Positions 24,235 through 32,390 of a stretch of 36,908 nt of DNA are shown here, piece by piece (position 1 is the first letter of the stretch; each line of letters opens with the position of its first letter). The DNA is from Bacteroidota bacterium (GTDB lineage Bacteria > Chloroflexota > Anaerolineae > Aggregatilineales > Phototrophicaceae): the NCBI GenBank assembly GCA_027492915.1, contig JAPUDW010000414.1, positions 1-36,908 of the forward strand, given 5' to 3'. Position numbers and translations under genes: made by a program. The notes under the pieces were generated by a model. That model searched no databases. It was not told where the DNA came from and worked only from the letters and a program-made list of their open reading frames with translations.

Positions 24235-24849
24235 ATGGCGAGCGAACTCCAAAATGAACCTGCGCTGATAACTGCTGCCTTGCGTGGGAACATGACTGCG
24301 TTTAATGACCTTGTCCTGCATTATCAGGATCGGGTTTATTCACTTGCTTACCGCATTCTGGGCGAGTCGGAAAGTGCTGCGGATGCGGCGCAGGATGCGT
24401 TTATCGCGGCATACCGCCGGTTGGATACCTACCGTGGGGGCAGCTTTCGCGCGTGGTTGTTTCGCATCGCCACCAACACCTGTTACGACGAACTGCGCCG
24501 CCTCAAACGCCGACCGGTGACCGCCATCGAAGATTTACCCGGTGCGGATGCCGACGATGGCCCCGCGCTGCCTGCCGACACCGCCACGCCCGAACAAGCC
24601 GCCCAACAAGCCGAGCTTGCCCGTGCTATCGAGCAGTGTATCGGCACTCTGCAAACCGACCAGCGTGCGGTACTTGTCCTCAGCGATGTGGAAGGTCTTA
24701 GTTATCAGGAAATTACAGACATCACCGGAGCAACTTTGGGTACGGTAAAATCACGTCTTAGCCGTGCGCGGGCGGGTGTTCGAAACTGCTTAGGAAATGT
24801 TCAGGAACTTTTACCCGCTGTTTATCGTCTTAAAGATGACGTGAATTAA
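24235..24849 (+). CDS. ECF sigma factor (RpoE-like)
   Basis: 204 residues from ATG 24235; a TTG at 24229 in frame is an alternative. Region 2 spans about residues 22-90 (DRVYSLAYRILGESESAADAAQDAF, GSFRAWLFRIATNTCYDELRR) and region 4 about 130-185 (VLVLSDVEGLSYQEITDITG, TVKSRLSRARAGVR), joined by an Ala/Pro-rich linker. It directs RNA polymerase to a set of stress or envelope genes. It is followed 21 bp later by a membrane protein that fits its anti-sigma factor. No further regulatory domain is visible. Confidence 0.95.
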   Translation: MASELQNEPALITAALRGNMTAFNDLVLHYQDRVYSLAYRILGESESAADAAQDAFIAAYRRLDTYRGGSFRAWLFRIATNTCYDELRRLKRRPVTAIEDLPGADADDGPALPADTATPEQAAQQAELARAIEQCIGTLQTDQRAVLVLSDVEGLSYQEITDITGATLGTVKSRLSRARAGVRNCLGNVQELLPAVYRLKDDVN

Positions 24850-24870
24850 CGGTACACTTACTCAATAAAC

Positions 24871-25971
24871 ATGCTAACTGATCTGGACTACGACCTGCTT
24901 TCTGCTTATATCGACGACGCGCTGACTGATGAGGAACGCGCCAGTCTTGAATCACGCCTCCAAACCGAGCCGGAACTGCGCTCGGAACTGGAAGAACTGC
25001 GTGCTACAGTGCTGCTGCTGAACAACCTGCCGCCGCGCAAAGCCCCGCGTGATTTTACGCTGGATGCCCGTTATGCGCGTCGTACCTCATTCTTCGCCAG
25101 TGCAGCCTTCAGTGCGCTTTCGACCGCTGCCGCCGTTATCCTGTTCGCGGTGGGGGCATTCCTGTTCACGAACAATAACCAACCGCCGACGAGTTCTGGT
25201 CAGGCGGCTCAGGTGGCAATGGGTTCAACAGCGGCAACGGCCACCAGCTCTACAACGCTGGATAAAGGCTTGATCGAGACTGAGACAATGGAAGATGTGA
25301 CGAACGATGTCGCTCCGGTAACGGCACCGACCATCCTTCAAGAATCTACCGTGGAAACCTTGGCTGATGGGGTGGTGGAGCAGGCGACCACAACACTTCA
25401 AAACGAACAGGAATCCGGCGTACCCTCACTGTTCCAAGCGGATGCCGAAGCACCTGCCGACGCGCAAGATAGCAACAACGACACGTTTAACGTCGCTCCG
25501 GCTTCACCCGTCGAATCGCAAGAACGCAGCACGGAAGCCACCGAAACGGTCACGGGGCAGTTTTTTGGAATGCAGCCTCAACCGACCATGGGGGCGATGG
25601 GCGGAGCCGCTCCTGTTGCACCTCCTGCTTACGACACGGGTGATGCGATGTCCTCGATGATGATGGAACCTACGGAAACACCCACGTCGTCGGAAGTGAT
25701 CAGTTCTGCGATGCAACAACCGGCTGCGACCTTTGCACCGAGCAGCACCGCATTGCCCACAGCAACCGATACACCAACGCTGACACTCACGTCAACCGCG
25801 ACGAACACATTGGTGCCGACTGCAACATCAACACCGGAGCCGACACCCGTACCGCCGGTAGAGCGCGAACGTGCTGATAGCTCCAATTTGCTGCCGCTTG
25901 CAGTGCTGGTGCTGGCAAGTGTATTCCTCGTGCTGGGCGTAGCGACCACCATAGCACGCCGCAGCCGCTGA
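24871..25971 (+). CDS. Two-helix membrane protein, probable anti-sigma factor
   Basis: 366 residues. The N-terminal 60 residues (DYDLLSAYIDDALTDEERASLE, then TEPELRSELEELRA) resemble the anti-sigma N-terminal domain but contain no Cys or zinc-binding His, unlike ZAS proteins. A first membrane segment is at about 78-100, then a 240-residue Thr/Ala/Pro-rich low-complexity outer region, then a second membrane segment at about 342-362 (LAVLVLASVFLVLGVATTI) with RRSR at the end. The position just after the ECF sigma gene supports the role. Its stop overlaps the NUDIX start (TGATG). Alternative: a surface protein merely co-transcribed with the sigma factor. Confidence 0.8.
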   Translation: MLTDLDYDLLSAYIDDALTDEERASLESRLQTEPELRSELEELRATVLLLNNLPPRKAPRDFTLDARYARRTSFFASAAFSALSTAAAVILFAVGAFLFTNNNQPPTSSGQAAQVAMGSTAATATSSTTLDKGLIETETMEDVTNDVAPVTAPTILQESTVETLADGVVEQATTTLQNEQESGVPSLFQADAEAPADAQDSNNDTFNVAPASPVESQERSTEATETVTGQFFGMQPQPTMGAMGGAAPVAPPAYDTGDAMSSMMMEPTETPTSSEVISSAMQQPAATFAPSSTALPTATDTPTLTLTSTATNTLVPTATSTPEPTPVPPVERERADSSNLLPLAVLVLASVFLVLGVATTIARRSR

Positions 25972-26477
25972 TGAGCCGCGAACGCATCAGCCGTTTTTGC
26001 CAGATGTGTGGTTCGCCGACCGAACTGCGCGAACGCTTCGGAATCGAGCGCCCTGTTTGTACAACCTGTGGGCATATTGTCTTTTTCGCGCCAGCGGTCG
26101 CGGTGCTGGCGCTCATCCTGCAAAACGACCATGTGCTGCTTGTCCAACGTGCCAATGACCCCAAGAAAGGCTTATGGGTGACACCCGCCGGTTTCATGGA
26201 ATGGTACGAAGACCCCGTGGTCGCCGCCCGCCGCGAAGTGCTGGAAGAAACCGGCCTCGACGTGCGCATCGACCGCTTACTCGACATCTTCCATACGCCC
26301 GATGATGGCGGCCTCGCCGATGTGGTGATTGCCTACGCCGCTACCGTCATCGGTGGCACGCTGGAAGCCGCCGACGATGCACAGTCTGCCGCGTGGTTCA
26401 CCCGCACTAGCCTCCCCGAACTTGCCTTCCTGCCCACGCAGCGCATCCTCGCCCGTTGGGTCGCTGGCGAACTGTAA
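25971..26477 (+). CDS. NUDIX hydrolase with N-terminal zinc ribbon
   Basis: 168 residues. Cys pairs at 10/13 and 30/33 form a zinc ribbon. The Nudix box at 74-96 is complete (G74, E80, R88-E89, E92-E93, G95), so it should hydrolyse a nucleoside diphosphate linked to another group. The ribbon plus box resembles NudC-type or MutT-like ribbon proteins; the ADP-ribose or NADH specificity cannot be told. Its start overlaps the stop of the anti-sigma gene by one base, so it belongs to the sigma operon. Confidence 0.92.
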   Translation: MSRERISRFCQMCGSPTELRERFGIERPVCTTCGHIVFFAPAVAVLALILQNDHVLLVQRANDPKKGLWVTPAGFMEWYEDPVVAARREVLEETGLDVRIDRLLDIFHTPDDGGLADVVIAYAATVIGGTLEAADDAQSAAWFTRTSLPELAFLPTQRILARWVAGEL

Positions 26478-26563
26478 AGCCGCATTTGAAACCGGATTTG
26501 CCAGCGGCAAACCCTTCATTACTCTCATATCTCAGTGCATCAAACGTTACTTTCCCGCATTTA

Positions 26564-26594
26564 ACTCAGTACTCGGTACTCAGCACTCAGTACT
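26564..26594. repeat. ACTCAGTACT-type simple repeat
   Basis: The words ACTCAGTACTCGGTACTCAG and CACTCAGTACT recur every 7-10 bases. It resembles tandem slippage of a short unit and lies between the NUDIX gene and the ABC operon. Confidence 0.6.
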
Positions 26595-26654
26595 TATTTT
26601 TGTCTTTGTATACTTTGTGCGGTTATACACGCTCATTTTCGTTGGGCTTGTATC

Positions 26655-26684
26655 TTTGCGCCCCACCACCCCTATTGTTAAAAT
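26655..26684 (+). promoter_or_regulatory. Possible promoter of the ABC transporter operon
   Basis: TTTGCG (26655-26660) and TAAAAT (26679-26684) are 18 bp apart, 30 bp before ATG 26715. The -35 match is weak. Confidence 0.3.
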
Positions 26685-26714
26685 GGCGCGCATCGCAACC
26701 CATAAGGCTTAACT

Positions 26715-28196
26715 ATGCAGGTCAATCTCCGCCACATTCACAAACATTTCGGCGCGGTACATGCCAACAATGACATCAACCTCACCTTTCATGAGGGGCG
26801 TATCGTCGGCATATTGGGCGAAAATGGTGCTGGTAAATCAACGCTCATGAAAATCCTCTCCGGTTTTCAGCCTGCCGACAGCGGCGAAATTTGGATTGAT
26901 AACCGCCCCGTCGCCTACACCGGCCCACAAGCCGCTATCCGCAACGGTATCGGCATGTTGCAGCAAGACCCGCTGGATGTTCCGGCCTTCACCGTCCTCG
27001 AAAATTTTATTTACGGCGGCGGGGATGGCTTCTTTCTCCCTCGCAAAACTGCCGTGCGCCAACTGCGCGAGATTAGCCAGCGTTTCGGCTTCGAACTTGA
27101 CCCTGATATGATGATTGGGCAGTTGAGCATTGGTCAGCGGCAGCAGATGGAGATTGTCCGCCTGCTGACCCTCGGCGTGAAAATGCTGATCCTCGATGAG
27201 CCGACTACTGGCATCTCCGCCGAACAAAAACAAATTCTTTTTGACGCGCTCCGTGCCTTAACTACCAAAGATGGCTTAACCGTTCTTTTGGTGTCACACA
27301 AACTCGAAGATGTCATCGCGCTTTGTAACGAGGTCGCCGTGCTGCGTGGTGGGCGGCTCGTCGGCACACGCACCATGCCCGCCACCAACGCCCAACTCGT
27401 TTCGCTGATGTTCGGTCAGGAACTCGCACCGCAAACGCGCAAGCCGCTGGATTTATCCACTGCCTCTGATGCACTGGTGCTTGAACATCTGCACTTACGC
27501 GATAATCGCTTGAATATCGACAACCTCAACCTGCGGATCAAAGCCGGTGAAATCATCGGCCTCGCGGGGTTGGATGGCAGTGGTCAGGAGTTGATGCTCC
27601 GCGCATGTGTGGGTCTGCATAAAACCACACGCGGTCATATCCGCCTCAAGGGTGATGATCTCACCAACCAGTCGTATCGTGCTTTCCTGTCGAAAGGCGT
27701 TGCCTTCAGCGCGGCGGGTCGGCTCGAAGAAGGCTTGGTTGGTGGCCTCACGCTCACCGAGCATATCGCCCTCGCCACCGAATCCGCCCCCATCATCGAC
27801 TGGCCTGCCGCCCGCCAGCACTGCGAGGCGCAGATCAAGCTGTACGATGTGCGCGGTCGCCCTGAGAGTATGATCGAAACCCTTTCCGGCGGTAATCAAC
27901 AGCGTGTTCTGATGGCGTTGATGCCGTCGTCACCGGCTTTGTTGGCGCTCGAACAACCCACGCGCGGCCTTGATGTCGACTCCGCCCGCTGGATCTGGCA
28001 GCAGTTGCTCGAACGGCGTGATCGCGGCGCGGCTATTATCTTTAGCTCGCCGGATTTGGATGAACTCGTGGCCTACAGCGACCGTATTCTGGTATTCTAC
28101 GCTGGCAAGTTCTTCGAGATACCGGATGCCGGACGAACCACTATCGACGAAATCGGTCGGTTGATCGGTGGACATTTTGAGGTGCAGCCCGCATGA
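26715..28196 (+). CDS. Nucleoside/sugar-type ABC importer ATPase (two ABC domains)
   Basis: 493 residues with two fused ABC domains as in RbsA/NupO. Domain 1 has intact Walker A GENGAGKST (35-43), signature LSIGQRQQ and Walker B LILDEPTTG. In domain 2 Walker A is GLDGSGQE, lacking the usual GKS/T, and the Walker B acidic pair reads LALEQPTRGLD, so the second site is probably non-hydrolytic, a known trait of this subfamily. It powers the two permeases that follow through ATGA overlaps (28193-28196 and 29296-29299). AAGG lies 7 nt before the ATG. Whether the cargo is nucleoside or sugar depends on the absent binding protein. Confidence 0.93.
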   Translation: MQVNLRHIHKHFGAVHANNDINLTFHEGRIVGILGENGAGKSTLMKILSGFQPADSGEIWIDNRPVAYTGPQAAIRNGIGMLQQDPLDVPAFTVLENFIYGGGDGFFLPRKTAVRQLREISQRFGFELDPDMMIGQLSIGQRQQMEIVRLLTLGVKMLILDEPTTGISAEQKQILFDALRALTTKDGLTVLLVSHKLEDVIALCNEVAVLRGGRLVGTRTMPATNAQLVSLMFGQELAPQTRKPLDLSTASDALVLEHLHLRDNRLNIDNLNLRIKAGEIIGLAGLDGSGQELMLRACVGLHKTTRGHIRLKGDDLTNQSYRAFLSKGVAFSAAGRLEEGLVGGLTLTEHIALATESAPIIDWPAARQHCEAQIKLYDVRGRPESMIETLSGGNQQRVLMALMPSSPALLALEQPTRGLDVDSARWIWQQLLERRDRGAAIIFSSPDLDELVAYSDRILVFYAGKFFEIPDAGRTTIDEIGRLIGGHFEVQPA

Positions 28197-29299
28197 AAGA
28201 CCAATCCTTACGCACCCGCCTCATCTTCGGTGTGCTGCCCATCCTCGTCTCGCTGCTCGTCACCGGCATCCTGATTGTGCTGGTCGGCTCCGATCCATTT
28301 GCAGTTGCCTCGAAGTTGTGGACGGGCGCGTTTGCCGACCTGTTATCCGCCAGCAACGTTGTCAATTTGTGGATACCGCTAACGCTCGCCGCTATCGGCC
28401 TTGTCGTCACCTTTACGGCTGGCCTGTGGAACATCGGTGTCGAGGGGCAAATCCTGATGGGCGCGGTGTTCGCCTCTGGTGTTGCGCTGCATTGGCCGAT
28501 CCCCGCGCCGCTGCTTGTGCCTGTCGAAATCATTGCCGCCATGATCGGTGGTGCTATGTGGGCGATGTTGGTTGGTGTGCTCAAAGTCTATTTGGGCGTG
28601 CATGAGATTTTTGGTGGGGTTGCCCTCAATGCGCTTGCCAATGTGATCTCCATCACCCTCATCACCGGCCCGTGGAAAGATGCTAACAACTCACGCGGCA
28701 CAGCGCCCTTTGCGGTCGATGCCTTGCTGCCGCCCATCTCGCGTGATATGAACGTGAGTTTGCTGGCGTTCCTGATTACGGTTGTTGTCATTGTCGTGAT
28801 CTGGCTTGCCCTGCGCGGTACCCGTTGGGGCTTGCAGTTGAAGGCCACCGGCAAGAATGCGCGGTCGGCGTTGCTGCTCGGCGTACCCACCTCGCGCAGC
28901 ACCATGAGCGCGTTTATCGTGTGCGGGTTGATCGCGGGGATCGCTGGCTCGCATCGTGTCCTATTCACCTTCGGCAACTTGCGCCCGCTGGTTTCCGGCG
29001 GCATCGGTTTCTTGGCGCTGCTGGTGGTGCTGCTGGTGTCGATGCGTGTGCTGTGGGTTCCGCTGGTCGCGTTCGTTTTTGCCACGCTGCTCGGTGGCAG
29101 TGCCAAACTTAAAATTGATCTGCGCCTCGATGCTTCGCTGGTGGGCGTCATGCAAGATACGGTGGTACTCGTCGTGCTGCTCTTTAACGGGCTGCGCCAG
29201 CGGGTGCAAGAAAACCGTTCTAAAAATGAACTGCCGATTCCTGTGCTAATCACTTCTACCGTCGAAAACCCGCGCGTTATTGGAGACTCAACCGAATGA
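28193..29299 (+). CDS. ABC importer permease 1 (NupP-like)
   Basis: 368 residues with about eight to ten membrane segments and the BPD_transp_2 pattern: NLWIPLTLAAIGLVVTFTAG, LWNIGVEGQILMGA and GLQLKATGKNARSALLLGV (coupling helix region). It forms the membrane channel with the second permease. The start overlaps the ATPase stop (ATGA) and its stop overlaps the next start, giving tight stoichiometry. No binding-protein gene is attached. Confidence 0.92.
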   Translation: MKDQSLRTRLIFGVLPILVSLLVTGILIVLVGSDPFAVASKLWTGAFADLLSASNVVNLWIPLTLAAIGLVVTFTAGLWNIGVEGQILMGAVFASGVALHWPIPAPLLVPVEIIAAMIGGAMWAMLVGVLKVYLGVHEIFGGVALNALANVISITLITGPWKDANNSRGTAPFAVDALLPPISRDMNVSLLAFLITVVVIVVIWLALRGTRWGLQLKATGKNARSALLLGVPTSRSTMSAFIVCGLIAGIAGSHRVLFTFGNLRPLVSGGIGFLALLVVLLVSMRVLWVPLVAFVFATLLGGSAKLKIDLRLDASLVGVMQDTVVLVVLLFNGLRQRVQENRSKNELPIPVLITSTVENPRVIGDSTE

Positions 29300-30303
29300 G
29301 TGACGAACTGCTCAATACCCTCAGCAGCATTATTGCGAACGCCACGCCGCTGGTCATCGCCAGCCTCGGCGAAACCATTACCGAGCGGGTAGGGGTGGTT
29401 AACCTGTCGCTGGATGGCAGCATTATCCTGTCAGCGATGGTGGGTTTTGCTGCCGCCTTCGCCACCCATAACGCGCTGGGTAAAGCTAGCCCTGATGTCG
29501 CCCTTGCTGTTGGGCTGTTGGCTGCTATGCTGGTCGGTGCCATTATCGCGCTGATTGTCGCTGCGGCGGGTATCGAACTCCGGCAGGATCAAGTCGCCAT
29601 TGGTTTCGTGCTGACTCTCTTGGGCGCACATCTCGCCACGTTCCTCGGTGAACCGGTTGCCCGTCAGGTTGGCCCGCAGATTATCAAATCACCTATTCCC
29701 TTACTCGCGGATATTCCGATACTCGGCCCCATCTTCTTCCGTCAAACCATCCTCGTTTACTTCAGCTATATCCTTGTCATCGGCATCTGGTACTGGCTGT
29801 TTCGCACGCGGCAGGGTTTAGCCCTTCGTGCGGTGGGTGAGCGCCCGACGACTGCCTTCGCCCGTGGCACCAAAGTCAACCGCACCCGCTATATTTACGT
29901 GGGTATCGGCGGCGCATTGGTCGGGTTGGCCGGCGCGGCCTATTCACTCAGCGTCAAAGCCGGTTGGACGACCCCGCCCAGTATGGAAGGCGATGGCTGG
30001 ATTGCCCTCGCGATTGTCATCTTCGGCGGCTGGCATCCCTTCCGCGTGGTGCTCGGTGCTTATCTGTTCGCTGCCTTACGTGCCTTCGCGACTGTCATTC
30101 AGCGTTCTACTGCGCTTGATATTCCGGTTGTCATCCTCAACGGCATTCCGTGGGTGCTGATGATTATTACGCTGGTACTCGTCAGCAGCGGCGCGATTGA
30201 ACGGCTGCTGCTCGTCCTGCCGAAGCCCGTGCAAAAGTTCTCGCGCAACTTCCTGCGCTCCGATCCGCCTGCCGCGCTCGGCACCCGCTTCGACGCGGAG
30301 TAA
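29296..30303 (+). CDS. ABC importer permease 2 (NupQ-like)
   Basis: 335 residues, polytopic. NATPLVIASLGETITERVGV and VNLSLDGSIILSAM near the N terminus and GLALRAVGERPTTAFARGT in the middle mark the second permease of nucleoside-type importers. It starts within the stop of permease 1 (ATGA). The operon ends here; a CCCTAC-family palindrome and two ACCGCAGAG-type repeats follow instead of another gene. Confidence 0.92.
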   Translation: MSDELLNTLSSIIANATPLVIASLGETITERVGVVNLSLDGSIILSAMVGFAAAFATHNALGKASPDVALAVGLLAAMLVGAIIALIVAAAGIELRQDQVAIGFVLTLLGAHLATFLGEPVARQVGPQIIKSPIPLLADIPILGPIFFRQTILVYFSYILVIGIWYWLFRTRQGLALRAVGERPTTAFARGTKVNRTRYIYVGIGGALVGLAGAAYSLSVKAGWTTPPSMEGDGWIALAIVIFGGWHPFRVVLGAYLFAALRAFATVIQRSTALDIPVVILNGIPWVLMIITLVLVSSGAIERLLLVLPKPVQKFSRNFLRSDPPAALGTRFDAE

Positions 30304-30340
30304 CCGTCATGTGGTTGGTGTTATTGGGTAATTAGTTAGC

Positions 30341-30364
30341 GGACGAGGCACGCCTCGTCCCTAC
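30341..30364. repeat. 8-bp inverted repeat, CCCTAC family, second identical copy
   Basis: GGACGAGG (30341-30348), loop CACG, CCTCGTCC (30353-30360), CTAC. It differs from 15333-15356 in one loop base. Followed by two ACCGCAGAGACGC-type repeats. Confidence 0.85.
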
Positions 30365-30387
30365 AATATCTCCTTCTCTGCATTGAT

Positions 30388-30460
30388 CTTGGCGTTCTTG
30401 GCGACTTGGCGGTTAAAAATCTCCTTTCTCTGCATTCCTCTCCGCGTCTCTGCGGTTCAA
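30388..30460 (-). repeat. Two tandem ACCGCAGAGACGC-type repeats, minus orientation
   Basis: First unit (30388-30415) holds TCTTGGCGTTCTTGGCGACT and TGGCGGTT; second (30421-30460) holds TCTCTGCATTCC and CGCGTCTCTGCGGTT. Both are the reverse complement of the pattern at 21435. Lies 40-160 bp after the ABC operon. Confidence 0.65.
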
Positions 30461-30513
30461 TATTGCCTTTCGAGTTTTACGCCCCTATGATTGCCATCTC
30501 ATAATGTTCAAAG

Positions 30514-31176
30514 GTGCTTCTGCCTGTGCTTTCCTACACCCTTCGCCGCCGATTAATGATCGCGGTTGTCATCCTCGCTGTGCTGGTTTCCGTGCTTGAT
30601 CTGCTTAATGTGCTGCCGGATGCTGCCGCGAAAACCACGCCGCTGCTGCTGGCTGCCGTCATCCTGTTTATGCTCGGTGACAGCCGCCAACTGCGCCGTC
30701 TGCGGTCGCTGCTGCGGAGTAACAAGCCGCAGCCTACCAAACCGACTGGCAAAGCCCCTAAACCCAACAAGAAACGCCAGCCGAACCCGCAGCCGGAATA
30801 TCGCTCGATTGCGTGGCATGGTTTGACCCTGCGTTCGCATAGTGAAGTGAAGGTCGCAAAAGCCCTCGATAATAAAGGCGTGCTCTTCCTAGCCGACCCC
30901 AAAATACGCCTTAACACCGAAAATCACCGTCAGACGCGCGAGGTCGATTTTCTCATCCAGCACAACGGCAGGTGGGGCATTCTCGAAGTCGATGGGCCGC
31001 ATCATCAGCATTCCACTGAAGCCGACCAGTGGCGCGATGCCCGTTTCTCGCAGCATGGCTTGCTAGTCGTCCGCTTCCCCGCTGACCTGTGTTACCGCCA
31101 GCCGGAAGTCGTCGTCGAAAGTTTCCTCAAACAGTTAGATGAGTCGCCGCCGACTCGTAATCAAACCACTTCATAA
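30514..31176 (+). CDS. Membrane-anchored PD-(D/E)XK/DUF559-like protein
   Basis: 220 residues. GTG at 30514 is the longest start; GTG 30526 has AAGG 11 nt upstream and may be the real one. Two hydrophobic segments (about 14-36 and 42-55), then a basic, Pro/Lys-rich linker, and from about residue 105 a DUF559/Vsr-like nuclease fold: Glu111 in SHSEVKVAKAL, Asp145 in REVDFLI, Glu158 and Asp160 in ILEVDGPHH, and LLVVRFPAD. The EVDG at the third motif replaces the usual E-x-K. A tethered nuclease is unusual for this fold. It has no restriction partner here. Nuclease activity is unproven. Confidence 0.72.
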   Translation: MLLPVLSYTLRRRLMIAVVILAVLVSVLDLLNVLPDAAAKTTPLLLAAVILFMLGDSRQLRRLRSLLRSNKPQPTKPTGKAPKPNKKRQPNPQPEYRSIAWHGLTLRSHSEVKVAKALDNKGVLFLADPKIRLNTENHRQTREVDFLIQHNGRWGILEVDGPHHQHSTEADQWRDARFSQHGLLVVRFPADLCYRQPEVVVESFLKQLDESPPTRNQTTS

Positions 31177-31570
31177 CCCCTTTTCAAACCAAACCCTAAC
31201 TTGCTATTTTAGTCCTTTTGTTCTATACTATATTTGGTAGGCGTTGTTGGTAGCACCACACTAAACGGTGGAAGCATTTTCTTGCTGCAAATCGTCAAGA
31301 ATTTACCCCCTAAATTTGTATTTTCTCCCCTCCCTGTTACTACGGGGAGGGGCTGGGGGTGGGGTAGCTGCACTCAATTTCACCATCCACCACTTAATGT
31401 AGTCCTACCGTGTTGTTCTTTAAACTCAATAACTTGCAAATTCACATTCATCACTTACTTTGCAACCACTACCCTGTATGGAGTAACGCTTATCGGGTAA
31501 ATAGGAATGATATGCTTTCATCAATGCCCATTTATTTACCTCGTAGATCTATTTTTATAAGGAAACGATT
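31177..31570. other. 394-bp intergenic stretch
   Basis: No supported gene. It contains the CCCTCCCC hairpin at 31325-31365 in the orientation opposite to 12060, and an AAGGAA ribosome site (31559-31564) for the lactonase-like gene. The rest shows nothing identifiable. Confidence 0.6.
31325..31365 (-). repeat. CCCTCCCC hairpin repeat, copy 2 (opposite orientation)
   Basis: The reverse complement matches 12060-12100 nearly throughout, including GTAGTAACAGGGA and the C-rich lead-in. The CCCCTCCC and GGGAGGGG arms can pair. Confidence 0.65.
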
Positions 31571-32275
31571 ATGAGCCAGAATGCCGCGAATCGTCTTTAT
31601 CTGATGCAGGTTGGATCTATGCCCGAATACCAGATTCCGATTGTGTGCTATCTAGTGCAAACGGGTGACGGCAAGAATATTCTGATTGATACTGGACTAC
31701 CGGAGATCATCCCTGAAGATGCGTCGGAATTCGAGAATGGGCAGGATGTTATCGAGCAGTTGGCGCGTATTGGCTTAAAACCCGACGATATTGATACCGT
31801 TATTTCGACTCATTATGATGGCGACCATGCCGGAAGACATGCGGCATTCACGAAGGCGCAGTATGTTGTTCAGCGGGTGCATCACACCGACGCACAAACC
31901 AACCCGCGTTTTGCTGATATTCGATCCCAATGGGATCAGCCAATGGAGCGTATTCGGCTGGTGGATGGGGACACGGAACTGCTGCCGGGGCTGGAACTGA
32001 TCGAGACGAGTGGGCATGTGCCGGGACATCAATCGGTGCTGGTGCGGCTGCCCAAAACGGGGGCGATTTTATTGACGGTTGACGCTGTACCCTTCGCCGC
32101 TGGCTTTACCCGTGATGAACAGGACGACGGTAGCAACCCTGATGCCGAAGCGATCCGCGCCAGTACGATTAAACTGCTTGATTTGGTCGAACGAGAGCAG
32201 ATCGGACTAGTGATTTTCGGTCATGACATGGAGCAGTGGGCAGGGCTGAAAAAGCTGCCGGAGTATTACGAGTAA
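31571..32275 (+). CDS. MBL-fold hydrolase, N-acyl homoserine lactonase-like
   Basis: 234 residues with AAGGAA 6 nt before ATG. LIDTGLPE, STHYDGDHAGRH, TSGHVPGHQSV, LLTVDAVPF and FGHD are the five blocks of lactonase-like metallo-beta-lactamase proteins. Metal ligands H81, D85, H86, H149 and D171 are present, but the second residue of the H-x-H-x-D-H motif is Asp83. Substrate could be a lactone or another ester; quorum quenching is not shown. Stand-alone gene. Confidence 0.85.
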   Translation: MSQNAANRLYLMQVGSMPEYQIPIVCYLVQTGDGKNILIDTGLPEIIPEDASEFENGQDVIEQLARIGLKPDDIDTVISTHYDGDHAGRHAAFTKAQYVVQRVHHTDAQTNPRFADIRSQWDQPMERIRLVDGDTELLPGLELIETSGHVPGHQSVLVRLPKTGAILLTVDAVPFAAGFTRDEQDDGSNPDAEAIRASTIKLLDLVEREQIGLVIFGHDMEQWAGLKKLPEYYE

Positions 32276-32390
32276 GCGTGTTGGACAAGGCGATCATCAT
32301 GCTTAGGCTAAACCATGCTTCGTTCTCTAGCTTTGCGTCTTTTTACCTGTGCGCAGCCTCTCTGTTGGACGGTGTTTAAATAATGCCTTC

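Noticed and set aside
25629..26147. 172-residue minus-strand frame with Val-rich repeats
   Set aside because: It is the antisense of the Thr/Pro-rich outer region of the anti-sigma candidate.
28588..29253. 221-residue minus-strand open frame across the permease gene
   Set aside because: Ser/Thr/Arg-rich shadow of a membrane gene; no ribosome site or domain.
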